A stretch of 64,000 bases of DNA from Azolla caroliniana (lineage: Eukaryota; Polypodiophyta): NCBI GenBank assembly GCA_043228905.1, contig JBHGNT010000016.1, forward strand, positions 9,300,001 to 9,364,000, given 5' to 3'. Under the pieces are notes generated by a model. It did no database searches. It saw nothing but the letters and a program-made list of their open reading frames with translations, and was not told the DNA's origin. This document shows, piece by piece, positions 9,401 to 19,356 of this stretch. Numbering within the stretch: the stretch's first letter is position 1; each line of letters opens with the position of its first letter. Made by a program: the position numbers and the translations under genes.

Positions 9401-10090
9401 AGTGTCGGGACTTTCGGCTCCGGATCGTTGCGTGAGTCGGGTGGGAACCACCGAGCTTTTGGACTAGGAGAAAGAAGAATATGAGATAAGGCTCCTTATG
9501 AATGGATTGCAAGAAAGAGAAATATTTGAAGGAAGATATGAAACTCAGGAATCCCACGAGTATAGTGTATTAATTGATACATAGAATGTAAGAGAGAAAT
9601 AGATGGAAAAAAATCGTGAATCCCCACGAATATATTAGATTGATCAAATCCTTGTAAAATAATCAACAACCCCCCATACATCTTTCTCTCCTCCTTATAT
9701 AAGGATGGAAGAGGCTAAGCATAGCTTCATGCTTTTTCTAAAAGTGTTCATGCACACTAAATGTGCATGAATTGCCTTTTTACACTATTCTTTTATTTCC
9801 TAAATATAGTGCTCATGCTCGTTAGATGTGCACGAGTCATTTTTTATTGGTGTACATTTTTCTTATAAATAAACTATTCACGCATTCTAAAAAACATGTG
9901 TGACTTACCTTTTAATAAAGGTAGGCGTAAATAAAGGTCTTATACGTATTAAATCTATACTTAGAACACTTAGGATAAGTTAGTACAATGGTAAGGTTGG
10001 GGTTTGTTTACATGGAGGTACAGGGTCCAAATCCTACCCTATGCACGTAATAAATATTTTTAATATTTTATTTTATTGATTATACGTACA
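9401..10090 (-). repeat. 3' LTR of the gag-only element
   Basis: It matches 11257-11947 over its whole length with scattered substitutions. On the minus strand it starts TGTACGTATAAT, next to the end of gag. It is AT-rich. The short ORF read at 9496-9681 (and its twin 11353-11538) is only a product of the repeat. Confidence 0.75.
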
Positions 10091-11241
10091 GGGTCCGCGG
10101 TGCTTCGGATCTCATTGGAGTCAGTTTTCTCGGTGTTTTCTAGCACTTCCGGCCAAAAAGAAACCTTTGCTCCCGATGACTCCCCGACACATATTCCCGT
10201 GGTTGTCGTGTAATTGCTCTTCGCCGCTATTTCCTCCTCTAGGACCTTCTTCATCCCGCCTATTCGGAAGTTTGGTCGGAGCAGCTTCCGAGAGTCCATA
10301 GAATGAATTTGATTTCCCTTGTAGTTGATAAGATCCCATCGTACCGCTTCCTTGTGCTCAGCACAATCCCTCCGATCATGTTTGGTGCTATCGCACCATA
10401 TGCACCGACGGTCCATATACTTGGAACTTCTGGGACGGTCATCCGACTTCTTCACCATCGCGATTTTTAGATTCTCCATCTCCTTCAGCAACTGATCCAC
10501 CGTGGTTGCGTGGATTCCCTTCTCGGTCATAGCTTCTCGAGCCCACGGTTGATGGTATTCGGCTCCGGATCTCGGTTTCGGAATCAGTTTCGAAACCCTC
10601 TTTTCTTCGTTGGCAAGCCATTGCCCCCTCTTTGTGTATCGCGTGACGATATCCCGCACACTTTCCCATGTTTCGGTGAGTCCACTCTTAGTAGTCATGT
10701 CCTCTAGAAGCACTCCAAGATCCTTCCGGTCCCGGACGTCTACGGTTCATAAGAACATGATAACTTTGTCCAGTGTGAGGATAGCTTGATCTCTCGCAAA
10801 CAACCTCCCGAACTGACTTTCGAATGCCGAAAACACATCGAGGACCTTCATCCCCTTGTCCGGCGTTTCTACCCAATCCTCGAATCCTCTCCGCGTTGCC
10901 TTGTAGGAGTCCTCGATAGCGAACGTGGTCTTTAGCGCCTCTTCAAATGCTTCCCACGTCAGATTTTGTTGTCGTAGCCCGTGGGTACTTGCTTGAAGCC
11001 CGTCGGTAGCTACCCGGTTGAAGGATGTCACTTGCAGTCCTTCTGAAATCCCGCATCGTATCATTTCCGCCTTGTAGTCCCGAAGATAGTGTGATATGTC
11101 CTTTCCGTTGAATTGCACGAGCCGCTCTACTGTCGCCGCTATCTCCGACATCGCACATTGTTCTTGAAGCATCCGCTTGAACATCATCATCATGTTGTTA
11201 GCCTCCAGTTGATTTTCCATCTCCTTGCCACCCGTGTTCAC
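10060..11241 (-). pseudogene. Gag of the gag-only element, one in-frame stop
   Basis: It is read from 11241 down to 10060. The N-terminal half (to 10747) is a retrotransposon Gag/capsid-type helical domain. A single in-frame TGA near 10744-10746 follows, then the second half in the same frame with a CCHC knuckle CIWCDSTKHDRRDC (CX2CX4HX4C). FL-stop-TVDVRDRKDLG aligns with FLKAVDIKDRRELG of Gyp-2. The last codons run into the LTR. Apart from the one stop, the frame of about 390 codons is open, which is unusual for the older elements here and fits retention of Gag in a mobilised non-autonomous family. Confidence 0.75.
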
Positions 11242-11254
11242 GTCGGGTTCACCA
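11236..11254 (-). other. Primer binding site of the gag-only element
   Basis: On the minus strand TGGTGAACCCGACGTGAAC lies 2 nt from the LTR end (ACACA). It is nearly identical to the Gyp-2 site at 14400-14418. I cannot assign the tRNA. Confidence 0.6.
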
Positions 11255-11256
11255 CT

Positions 11257-11947
11257 TGTGTCATGCCTATTGGGCTCCGGATTGTTGCATGAGTCGGGTG
11301 GGAACCACTGAGGTTTTGGACTAGGAGAAAGAAGAATATGAGATAAGGCTCCTTATGAATGGATTGCAAGAAAGAGAAATATTTGAAGGAAGATATGAAA
11401 CTTCTGAATTCCACGAGTATAGTGTATTAATTGATACTTAGAATGTAAGAGAGAAATAGATGGAAAAAAATCGTGAATCCCCACGAATATATTAGATTGA
11501 TCAAATCCTTGTAAAATAATCAACAACCCCCCATACATCTTTCTCTCCTCCTTATATAAGGATGGATAAGGCTAAGCATAGCTTCATGCCTTTTCTAAAA
11601 GTGTTCATGCACACTAAATGTGCATGAGTTGCCTTTTTACACTATGCTTTTATTTGCTAAATATAGTGCTCATGCTCGTTAGATGTGCACGAGACATTTT
11701 TTATTGGTGTACATTTTTCTTATAAATAAAGTATGCACGCATTCTAAAAAAAATGTGTGACTTACCTTTTAATAAAGGTAGGCATAAATAAAGGTCTTAT
11801 ACGTATTAAATCTATTTTTAGAACACTTAGGATGAGTTAGTACAATGGTAAGGTTGGGGTTTGTCTATGTGTAGGTACATGGTTTGAATTTTGCCCTATG
11901 CATAAAATAAATATTTTTAATATTTTATTTTATTTATTATACGTACT
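11257..11947 (-). repeat. 5' LTR of the gag-only element
   Basis: It is the partner of 9401-10090 with an offset of about 1857 bp. The 152 bp after it (11948-12099) hold nothing I recognise. Confidence 0.72.
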
Positions 11948-12099
11948 TTAAATCGGATATAGTATTTTACATATTTCACGTAGTGTGTGATTCACACTAC
12001 GACAACGGTCTGCTAGTGACCCGTCATAGTTGGTTCCTGCTACTCCCTTTATTGCCTTCGCAACTTTATTTTAATGGGCCTTGCTGGCCTTTGCTGGTT

Positions 12100-12496
12100 T
12101 GTTGAGAGGCAAGCTCAACCGGATCCGAATCGGCTGAATAAGCCTGAGCCGGATCGGTGAGCCGATGAGTAAGTGAGACGGTGATTTGGGGAGCCAGTTA
12201 GCTGGATGAAGCAGTAAGCAGAAGCCAAGTAGCAGCTAGTCTACTAGGGAGTTAATATCTCGTAGTTAGTGTCGGATGCTCGTGTGAGCATTGAAGTACA
12301 TCGTACTTCTGTGAGTCCGTATGGACTTGTATAAAAGTGTGTTGAACACATACGATGTACAGACTGAGTAGTATTTTTGAAATAGAGTTTTTGTGTCCTC
12401 TCTCTCTCTATCTCTCCCGCATATTGTTAACCTCTCCATTAAACCTATTCTCTATTTTTTATTTTCTATTGCTTCCGCACGCTATTTGTTTCTACA
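12100..12496 (+). repeat. Copia-B1 5' LTR
   Basis: It starts TGTTGAG and ends TCTACA directly before the primer site TGGTATCATTGCG (12497). It contains TATAAAA at 12330-12336 and matches the B-type LTRs at 34775-35212 and 56123-56568 and the minus-strand one at 60629-61049. Confidence 0.85.
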
Positions 12497-12596
12497 TGGT
12501 ATCATTGCGCGAGGGTTGAGAACCTCTGCAGCCAACATTCGCTTTCGCAAGAAGAAAACCTAACCTTTGTAAAGAACAGAATAAAAATAAAAACAA

Positions 12597-13754
12597 ATGG
12601 ATAGAGGAATGGCTAGCTCGCTTCCGGTGGAGAAGCTCAATAGTTCCAACTACGCATCTTGGTCATACAAGGTGCACCATTACCTGCTTGGGCATAGTTA
12701 TTGGAGCTATGTCAACGGAGCTAACGACACAACACCTGATGCGGCACACAAGGACTTCCCGGTGTGGGAACAATCGGCAAGCAGAGTGATGTACTGCTTT
12801 GCATCCAGTGTCGGAGATCAACTGCTGAGCCACATCCGAGATGCCAAGACACCGAAAGAGGCTAGGGGAAACCTGAAGAAGGTGTTCGCCGCAAACAGTA
12901 TAGCGCGAAAGCTGCAACTCTGACAGGAGTTGAGCAATGTCCGACAGAAGGACATGTCGGTGGCTGATTACACGACCCGAATCAAAGAGATCTGTGACTC
13001 GCTTGCCTCTATCAACGTCACTATAGAGGAAGACGACATGGTATAGGTTTGTCTTGGGGGCCTGGCGTCTAAGTTCCGAGCTTTCCGGACAACAGTATGT
13101 ACGAGGGAGAATACACCGTCATTTTTCGACTTACAGTCGATGCTCCTTGTAGAGGAGAACCACGTTGGTGTGTCAACAAGTGCACCCACCGACAGCCGGA
13201 TGTTGTACACGGAGGTAGATCGGCCCTCTGCGCATGGTGGACAAGGCGGGTCGGCACGCAATGGAGGCGGCTGGCAAGGGCAAGACCGATGGCACAGAGA
13301 CCGTGCCGACAGCAATTCCGGGACCTCCACAACCAGGGGGAGTCAAGGCAGCACCAGAAGCTGGCAAGACAGATCCGCCATGGAATGCTGGTATTGTGGC
13401 AAAAAGGGCCATAGAGAAAGCAAGTGCTGGAAGAAGCGCGCCGATTTGGACATATTTGGATCCGGCAAAACCGGTAGGGAGAACCGGCAAAGCTCGCACT
13501 ACGCGCAAGGATCGAAAGGATTCAGAACCGGGAAGATTGGTAAGGGGCCAGCACGAGGCAAATTCGATGAAGAAGACCACTTCCAAATCGGAGGAAGTGT
13601 GGTATGTTGATTCCGGTGCATCAATTCGCATGAGGAACCACAAAGAGTGGTTCGCCTTCCTGGAGAAACTAGAACAACCGGGAGTTGTCGAAACTGGAGA
13701 CGACACTCCTCACCCAATCGTGCATGTCGGTGAAGTCCCTTTGAGCCACGTCGA
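12597..13754 (+). pseudogene. Copia-B1 gag and protease, broken
   Basis: ATG 12597 opens a UBN2/Gag-type protein (SLPVEKLNSSNYASWSYKV). It is interrupted by TGA 12921 (a Trp codon in B2b) and TAG 13044 (a Gln codon in B2a/B2b). A CCHC knuckle CWYCGKKGHRESKC lies near 13386-13430. After a frameshift near 13550 the frame reads VWYVDSGAS, the aspartic protease site, near 13600. At 13751-13754 the gene is cut by the Gyp-2 LTR and it resumes at 26388. It is not functional. Confidence 0.82.
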
Positions 13755-14391
13755 TGTCGTGAAGATATTCGGCAATAGTGTGAAAATCCCATAAAACGTA
13801 CGAAATCAAGTATGAATCACATAATACAATAATTGTGAAGATAACATTTTTAATATATAAGTACAAAATGATGGAGGTTTCGAATCCACTTTATTACACG
13901 AGAAATGGACAACTAAATGTCAAGATATGAGGGTATAAAGTTTGTGAAAAGAAAAGAGAAAATTGTGAGATATCCCACATAGGCACGACAAATACGGCTC
14001 TCATCATATATAAGGTGGAGGAAAAGATATTATCTTTGTGTCTATGTGTGGAGCATAGAGAGTTCAAGGTAACTTGAACTAAGAGTGGAGGTGGCTAGCT
14101 ACTCGTAAAGGGTTTTGGCCAACCAAAACCGGACCGGCGATGGAAACGGTGATCCGACGGCATCTGACGGCAATCCGGCGACGGCATTCGGCACCGGTAA
14201 CCGATGGTTTTTTATGAAAATTAAGAGGAAGAAATTCGTTATCAAATTAATCGTGTAATCTCAACTTCTCTCTTTCCCAATCTATCTTAAGTACTTTCTC
14301 GCCAAAGCTTGTATGGACTCTAAATCCTTCTGGTCCAGAACCCCAGCGGTTCCACCTCACGATCCGCGCGTAGTGACAGATCTTCACGACA
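13755..14391 (+). repeat. Gyp-2 5' LTR
   Basis: It starts TGTCGTGAAGATATTCGG and ends ATCTTCACGACA. It includes a CATATATAAGG promoter box near 14007. Its partner is 25769-26382. Confidence 0.85.
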
Positions 14392-14399
14392 TAATTAAG

Positions 14400-14418
14400 T
14401 GGTGAACCCGATGTGAAC
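14400..14418 (+). other. Gyp-2 primer binding site
   Basis: TGGTGAACCCGATGTGAAC starts 8 nt after the LTR. The same site serves the gag-only element on the minus strand at 11236-11254. Confidence 0.6.
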
Positions 14419-14458
14419 GAGGCGGTAGGAAGGATCAAGTCGAGATTAATACTTGGAG

Positions 14459-16554
14459 ATGGCGTCCTCAAGCAACCAAGCGGGAGAGCTCGAAAGGATG
14501 ATGCTAATCGTCGAGCAAATGATGAGATCTCGGGACAACGATGCAAGCGTGGAGAAGGCTGTCGATCGTGTCGTAGAGCTCGAGGGCCAATTCGATGGAA
14601 GGAACGTTACGAAGTTCCTTGATTCATATAAGAGGGAGATGAATCAGAGGGACGTGTCCGAGGCACGTCAAATCGCAAGCTTCAAGAGAGTTGTCGCCAA
14701 CAACATCCAAAGACGCGTCATCGAGCTTCAAGAAGGTAAGACAACATGGTCCGAGTTCGAGAAAACGATACTAGCGGAGTTCGTGACTGAAGACTCAACG
14801 AGGATGACTCGACATGCCCTGATGAAGTGGATAGAGAAGAAGAATAAGAAGATGAGCGTCTCGAGGGTGTATGACGAATTCGACCAGATGTTTAGTCGTC
14901 TCCCCAATACGGACCAAGTGTTGCTTGAAGAGGACAAGACTTTGTACTTCTTGAAGGCCGTGGACATAAAGGATAGACGGGAGTTGGGGACTCTTCTCGA
15001 AGATGATACCCAAGCAAATAGGCTCGTAGCGGACTGGATCGCGGTGAAGCGGGCATGCAATAGGCTCGACAAGCGTCGCCAATGGGTTGATGACACCGAC
15101 TTGACGGGATCGACTACCACGGAGAAAGCAAGACCGCCGAAAGTAGCTGAGCCGCCAAGACAAAGTAACGTGGAAGAAAAGAAGATTGATGACGACATCA
15201 TTGAAGAGCTAGCGAAGAAGTTCGAAAAGGTCACTCTAGCCAACATGAATCGTCGGGGCCCTAAAGGAAAAGAACCCTTTAGATGCGTGTGGTGCGATAG
15301 CATGGACCACATGAGAAGGGATTGTGCGAACCTTCGAGAGGCGATTCGACAAAATATCGTATACATAGAGGACAACATGATCTGCTCAAGCGAGACTAGA
15401 AGACCCCTAAGGGTGAATTTCGGAAGAGGAGGAATGAAGAGATCTATGGAGGATGCCGATGCGACTCATGTGGATGCGATGCACTATGCTGCGTCGGCCG
15501 GAATAAGAGTCGGGAAAGACAAGACTGAAGCTGCTAGAGCGGGAGCAAAGTTTTGGACTTCCGTTCTCGAATATGAGAAGAAGGGAAAAATCACATCGAA
15601 CGAGGTAGAGCTTGCGGACCAAAGCGTGCAAAGCATAACCGGGTGGTCGGATCCGGTGGACGACAACACCATACTCGCAGAGGTGATGTGCAACAACCAC
15701 GAGGTGTTCGTCGAAGAAAAGAGAAAGAGAATAGAAGAGCAAGGCCCATCAAAAAGACATGAAACAAGGAACGCGAAAAAGAAGGACGATACGGAGACGA
15801 GTCGACCTTTACAAACGGAGGAACGAGAATCAAGCCGAAAAGGGGAGCCAAGCATACGAGTTGAAGAAACGGTTCGGCCTGTGAAGGTTGGTGTCGAAGA
15901 CCCCGCTCGGAGGACAAGGACCATACCTACCTATAAGCTAAGGTCGGACATAGAGCAGACGACGGACCTAAAGAAGATTCTCGAAGAACGAGTTCTTGAT
16001 AGCCACGTAACTTTGTCCTTGAGGGAATTGCTTGGCATTACGAAGAAGGAGTTCCATGACACGATCGTGGACCTTGTAAAGAGAAAGAGACAACAATCGG
16101 ACGAGGAAGAAGAGAAGCCGCAAAAAGCAAAAACGAATGCCATAACAATGGCAAGAGACGAAATTGATGAAGATATGGTGGACAACCACTACACTCGACC
16201 TCATTGGGCACGATGGACAACGGAGACGCCGGTGAAGATCGGGGAGAAGAAAGAGACCGTGGTAGCCTTGATCGACCACGGCTCGGAGATCAACCTCATG
16301 TCAACCGACTTCTACAAAAAGGGAAGATGGCCAATCAATACAAACCACGGATGGAAGATTCGCGCGGCAACAAAGTCACGGAGGACTTGTACGGAGCTTG
16401 TCCCAATGTCAAAGTCACGATCGGGGATGTGGAGATGGATCAACACTTCTTCGTACAAGAATCAGTGTCGCATCCTATCATCCTAGGGAAACCTTATATC
16501 ACATCATCTCGGATGGAGACCAAAGTGTTCGATAATGGAGCAGTCTTCGCATGA
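14459..16554 (+). pseudogene. Gyp-2 Gag and protease, one frameshift
   Basis: I use ATG 14459 (MASSSNQAGE); the frame is open upstream only from a TTG. The Gag helical region spans about residues 1-200, and the CCHC knuckle CVWCDSMDHMRRDC is near residue 281. A long charged linker leads to the retroviral-type protease site ALIDHGSEINLM (near 16267), which has Asp-His-Gly in place of the usual Asp-Ser/Thr-Gly. A one-base shift near 16355 moves the rest (VTIGDVEMDQHFFVQE, HPIILGKPYITSSRMETKV) to another frame, ending at the stop 16552-16554. Gag itself is intact; the protease is not. Confidence 0.8.
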
Positions 16555-18620
16555 ATAAAGAGTCTTGACAACCAAAGATCGGTCCAATTCCTAACAGTGC
16601 GAGCCAATCATGAAAGGAATCGAGATAGTCTCGGAGGCGAATCCTCGGATTTTTAGAGCGGACTATTGAAGCATGGGGCACAAATAGTCCGAGCAATCAC
16701 AAGACCCCACAAGAAAGAAGAGCGTGTGGATTGCAAGGAGAAGCAACATGTGTCACACCTAGTGGCGCATGTAAACTAGTACTACCCGACAAGAAGCACA
16801 AGAGCCGGATACAAGAATTCGAGAAGATGCTGAAAGAAGAGAACATAATAGAAGAAGGGGAGTTCGTGACTCATATTATGGAAGAAGCCTCATTTAACGA
16901 CACCATCGGCGAAATCGAGGACGTCGTGGACTTGAGCTATCTTCACAACCAACGCGTGATTTAGGTTAAGTCCGTCAACATGTATGCTATCATCGATGAA
17001 TACCGTCGTGGCATCTCGATGAAGGAAGCTGACATCAACACGAAATATAAAACGGTGGATAAGAAGATCAAGCTAGTTGCGGTTCCGCTACCGGAAGATA
17101 ACTGGCAAAAGATGAAGGAAGTCGCTAACAATCCAAGCTGAGATCCGAAGAAGATAGGTCATGACTTCACCAAAGAGACGAAGGGGAAGCTACGAGTTGG
17201 AAAGGAGGATTTCCTTCTCCCTGAAGAGGAGCGAATGTTTCACGATATGCTTGAGAGACATGGGAAGGCTTTCGCATTCTTCCCACGAGAAATCGGATGC
17301 GCCGACCCAAAGGTTATAGAGCCAATGGTGATCTTCACAGTGCCTCATGTGCCTTGGAATTTGAAACCGATACCGGTTCCGAGAGCACACCTTCCGAAGT
17401 TGATCGAGCTTTTAAAGGAGAAGGTGAGTATGGGAATTCTAGAACCGTCGAATGCTCCTTATTCCAATAGGTGGTTCACAGTGCCGAAGAAGAATGGATC
17501 ATTGCGATTCATCGAAGATCTTCAACCCGTCAACAAGGTGACAATTCGAAATGCCGGAATCGGTCCGAGCGTGGACGAATTTGCCGAAGCGTTTGCGGGC
17601 CGGTCCATGTACTCCATTGGCGATCTCTACTCCGGATATGACCAATTCCAATTGGCGATCGACAGTCGGGACATTACAACCATGAGGACTCCGATCGGGC
17701 TTGTGCGGATGTGTACCTTACCCCAAGGCGCAACGAACTCGGTGGCTCATATGGTGAATGCCATGAATAAAGTCTTGAAGGATTGCATTCCGGACATCAC
17801 GATGCCATTCTTGGATGATATTCCGATAAAAGGATGTTCGGATGAGGAGAAAGATGAATCGAAAGATAAGGAAGGTTGTAGAAAGTTCGTTGCGGATCAT
17901 ATGAAAGATTGCGAGAAGGTGCTTCAAAGGCTCGAAGATGCGAATTTGACATTTTCGGGAGAAAAATCCGCATTCGGGCAACCGGAGATCTTGGTGGTAG
18001 GTCACTTGTGTGGAGCATACGGCCGGAAGCCCTCGCCATCCAAAGTGAACGCAATCCAAGACATGAAAGAAGAATGCGAAAACCAAACGGAGGTTCGAAG
18101 GTTCCTTGGAGCGTGCGCGTTTTATCATATATGGATTCCTCACTACGCTCATGTCGCCGAACCGTTATATGGACTACTAAAGAAAAGAATAAAGTTCGAA
18201 TCGCGAGACGAGCACACAGAGGCGATGCGAAGATTAAAGAGACTGCTTCTTGAAGCTCCGACACTAAGGAAGGCCGAATATGCCGAAGGGAAACCAATTT
18301 ACGTGACCATAGATACGAGCCCAACCGGAATCGGGTGGGTCATCAATCAAGAGGGTGAAGATAATGCGCGATATGCCGTCCGGTTCGGAGCAAAGGTTCT
18401 CAGCGAACGGCAACAAAGATATGCCCAAGTCAAGCGGGAACTTTGGGGTATTGTGTCGGCAGTGAAGACGGACAAAGATTACCTGATCGGGTCAAAAGTG
18501 ATAATAGAGACAGATTGTCTCCCAATTCTCGGAATGGTCTCGGGATGTGCGACCCCAGATCTTGCTATGCTAAATTGGACCGCCTACATCAAGTCTTTAA
18601 ACCCAGAGATCCGTCACATC
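16555..18620 (+). pseudogene. Gyp-2 protease tail, reverse transcriptase and RNase H (5' part)
   Basis: Decayed linker sequence has stops at 16654 and 16962 and a TGA at 17139. From 17142 the frame is open. The RT region runs from PHVPWNLKPIPVPR through RWFTVPKKNGSLRFIEDLQP, with catalytic box FLDDIPIKG near 17809. An unusual charged insert follows (about 17835-17910), then RNase H from PIYVTIDTSPTGIGW (near 18296). Copia-C interrupts at RHI (18620), and the frame resumes at 24152. The PHVPW start and DD-I/V-P-I/V-KG box mark a distinct Ty3 lineage better known from fungi. Confidence 0.82.
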
Positions 18621-19326
18621 TGTTGGGATTTTCGGTCCCTCCGGATGGGATGTCCGGAGATGAATGACGGCAAGCCCGGTTGCGGTTACGGAACCGGAGG
18701 ATGAAGAGTACCCGGCATGAAGCCGGATGAAGAGTACCCGGCTACGGAGTCGGATGATGTAGACCCCGGCTACGGAGCCGGATGATGAAGACCCCGGCTA
18801 CGGAGCCGGATGATGAAGACCCGGCTACGGAGCCGGATGATGAATGTACCCGGAGAGAGATCCGGATGCGGGGACATATTTGTGAATATGTTTTGCCAAG
18901 GGCCCTGGAGGCTATATTTGTAAATAGCCCTAAAGTCATATGTGTATAAATATGACTTAGGGCAAACAGTTTTATGTCGCTACTCATTTTTTCTGTTTTT
19001 CCACTCTAGAGGAGTGAAGAGAGAGCAGCCGTGAGAGAGATAGAGCGTGAGAGAGGAAGAGGTCGACGCCTCTGTGTAATACCGCCGCCTGTGGCGAGGA
19101 CAGCGAGCTCAAGGTCGTCGCCTTGCAGCTCGCCATTGTATATTTCTCTGTGCATAGTTTTGGTTTGGAGTCTTGCACTCCCGTGGTTTTTCCCGTATAG
19201 GGTTTTCCACGTTAATCCCTGTGTTATCGTGTCTTTCTCTGTGTTTCCTATTTTCTGCTGCATTGATTCGTGATTTCTCGGTTGTGGACGAACGGTGAAG
19301 GTGAATCGGAGCGTGGATTCGTAACA
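18621..19326 (+). repeat. Copia-C 5' LTR
   Basis: It starts TGTTGGGATTTTCGG and ends GTAACA. CCGGCTACGGAGCCGGATGA-type tandem units of about 27-28 bp fill about 18700-18850, shorter than the 54-bp units of Copia-A. The inverted repeat with TATAAATA is at 18933-18958. Confidence 0.92.
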
Positions 19327-19328
19327 AG

Positions 19329-19341
19329 TGGTATCAGAGCG
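19329..19341 (+). other. Copia-C primer binding site
   Basis: TGGTATCAGAGCG lies 2 nt past the LTR. It is of the initiator methionine tRNA type. Confidence 0.85.
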
Positions 19342-19356
19342 ACGGCAGTGCAGAAA

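Larger units (their letters stand above)
9401..11947 (-). mobile_element. Gag-only (TR-GAG-like) non-autonomous Ty3 element
   Basis: Two direct repeats of about 690 bp (9401-10090 and 11257-11947) flank only about 1.17 kb. That interior holds a primer site and a Gag gene but no protease, reverse transcriptase or integrase. Plant elements of this type are called TR-GAG and depend on a partner for Pol. The Gag is related to that of Gyp-2 (14459 onward), and both share the primer site TGGTGAACCCGAYGTGAAC, so a Gyp-2-type element is the plausible partner. Borders are accurate to about 5 bp. No target duplication was found. Confidence 0.72.

Noticed and set aside
9496-9681. Twin 61-codon ORFs on the minus strand (also 11353-11538)
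   Set aside because: They are identical because they lie in the two LTRs of the gag-only element; AT-rich sequence with no domain.
12360-12480. TC-rich stretches as terminators or introns
   Set aside because: They are the pyrimidine-rich U5 part of Copia-B LTRs and recur in each copy.
14400-14418. tRNA-like sequence
   Set aside because: It is a primer binding site next to an LTR, complementary to a tRNA 3' end, and no cloverleaf surrounds it. The same applies to 3347, 19329 and 37965.
14728-15378. 216-codon ORF on the minus strand, and others antisense to Gag-Pol (21606-22172, 22641-23153, 13173-13706, 44607-45230, 39137-39820)
   Set aside because: All lie opposite well-supported Gag or Pol frames and reflect codon bias of the true gene. 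Their Ser/Leu/Phe-rich translations match nothing.
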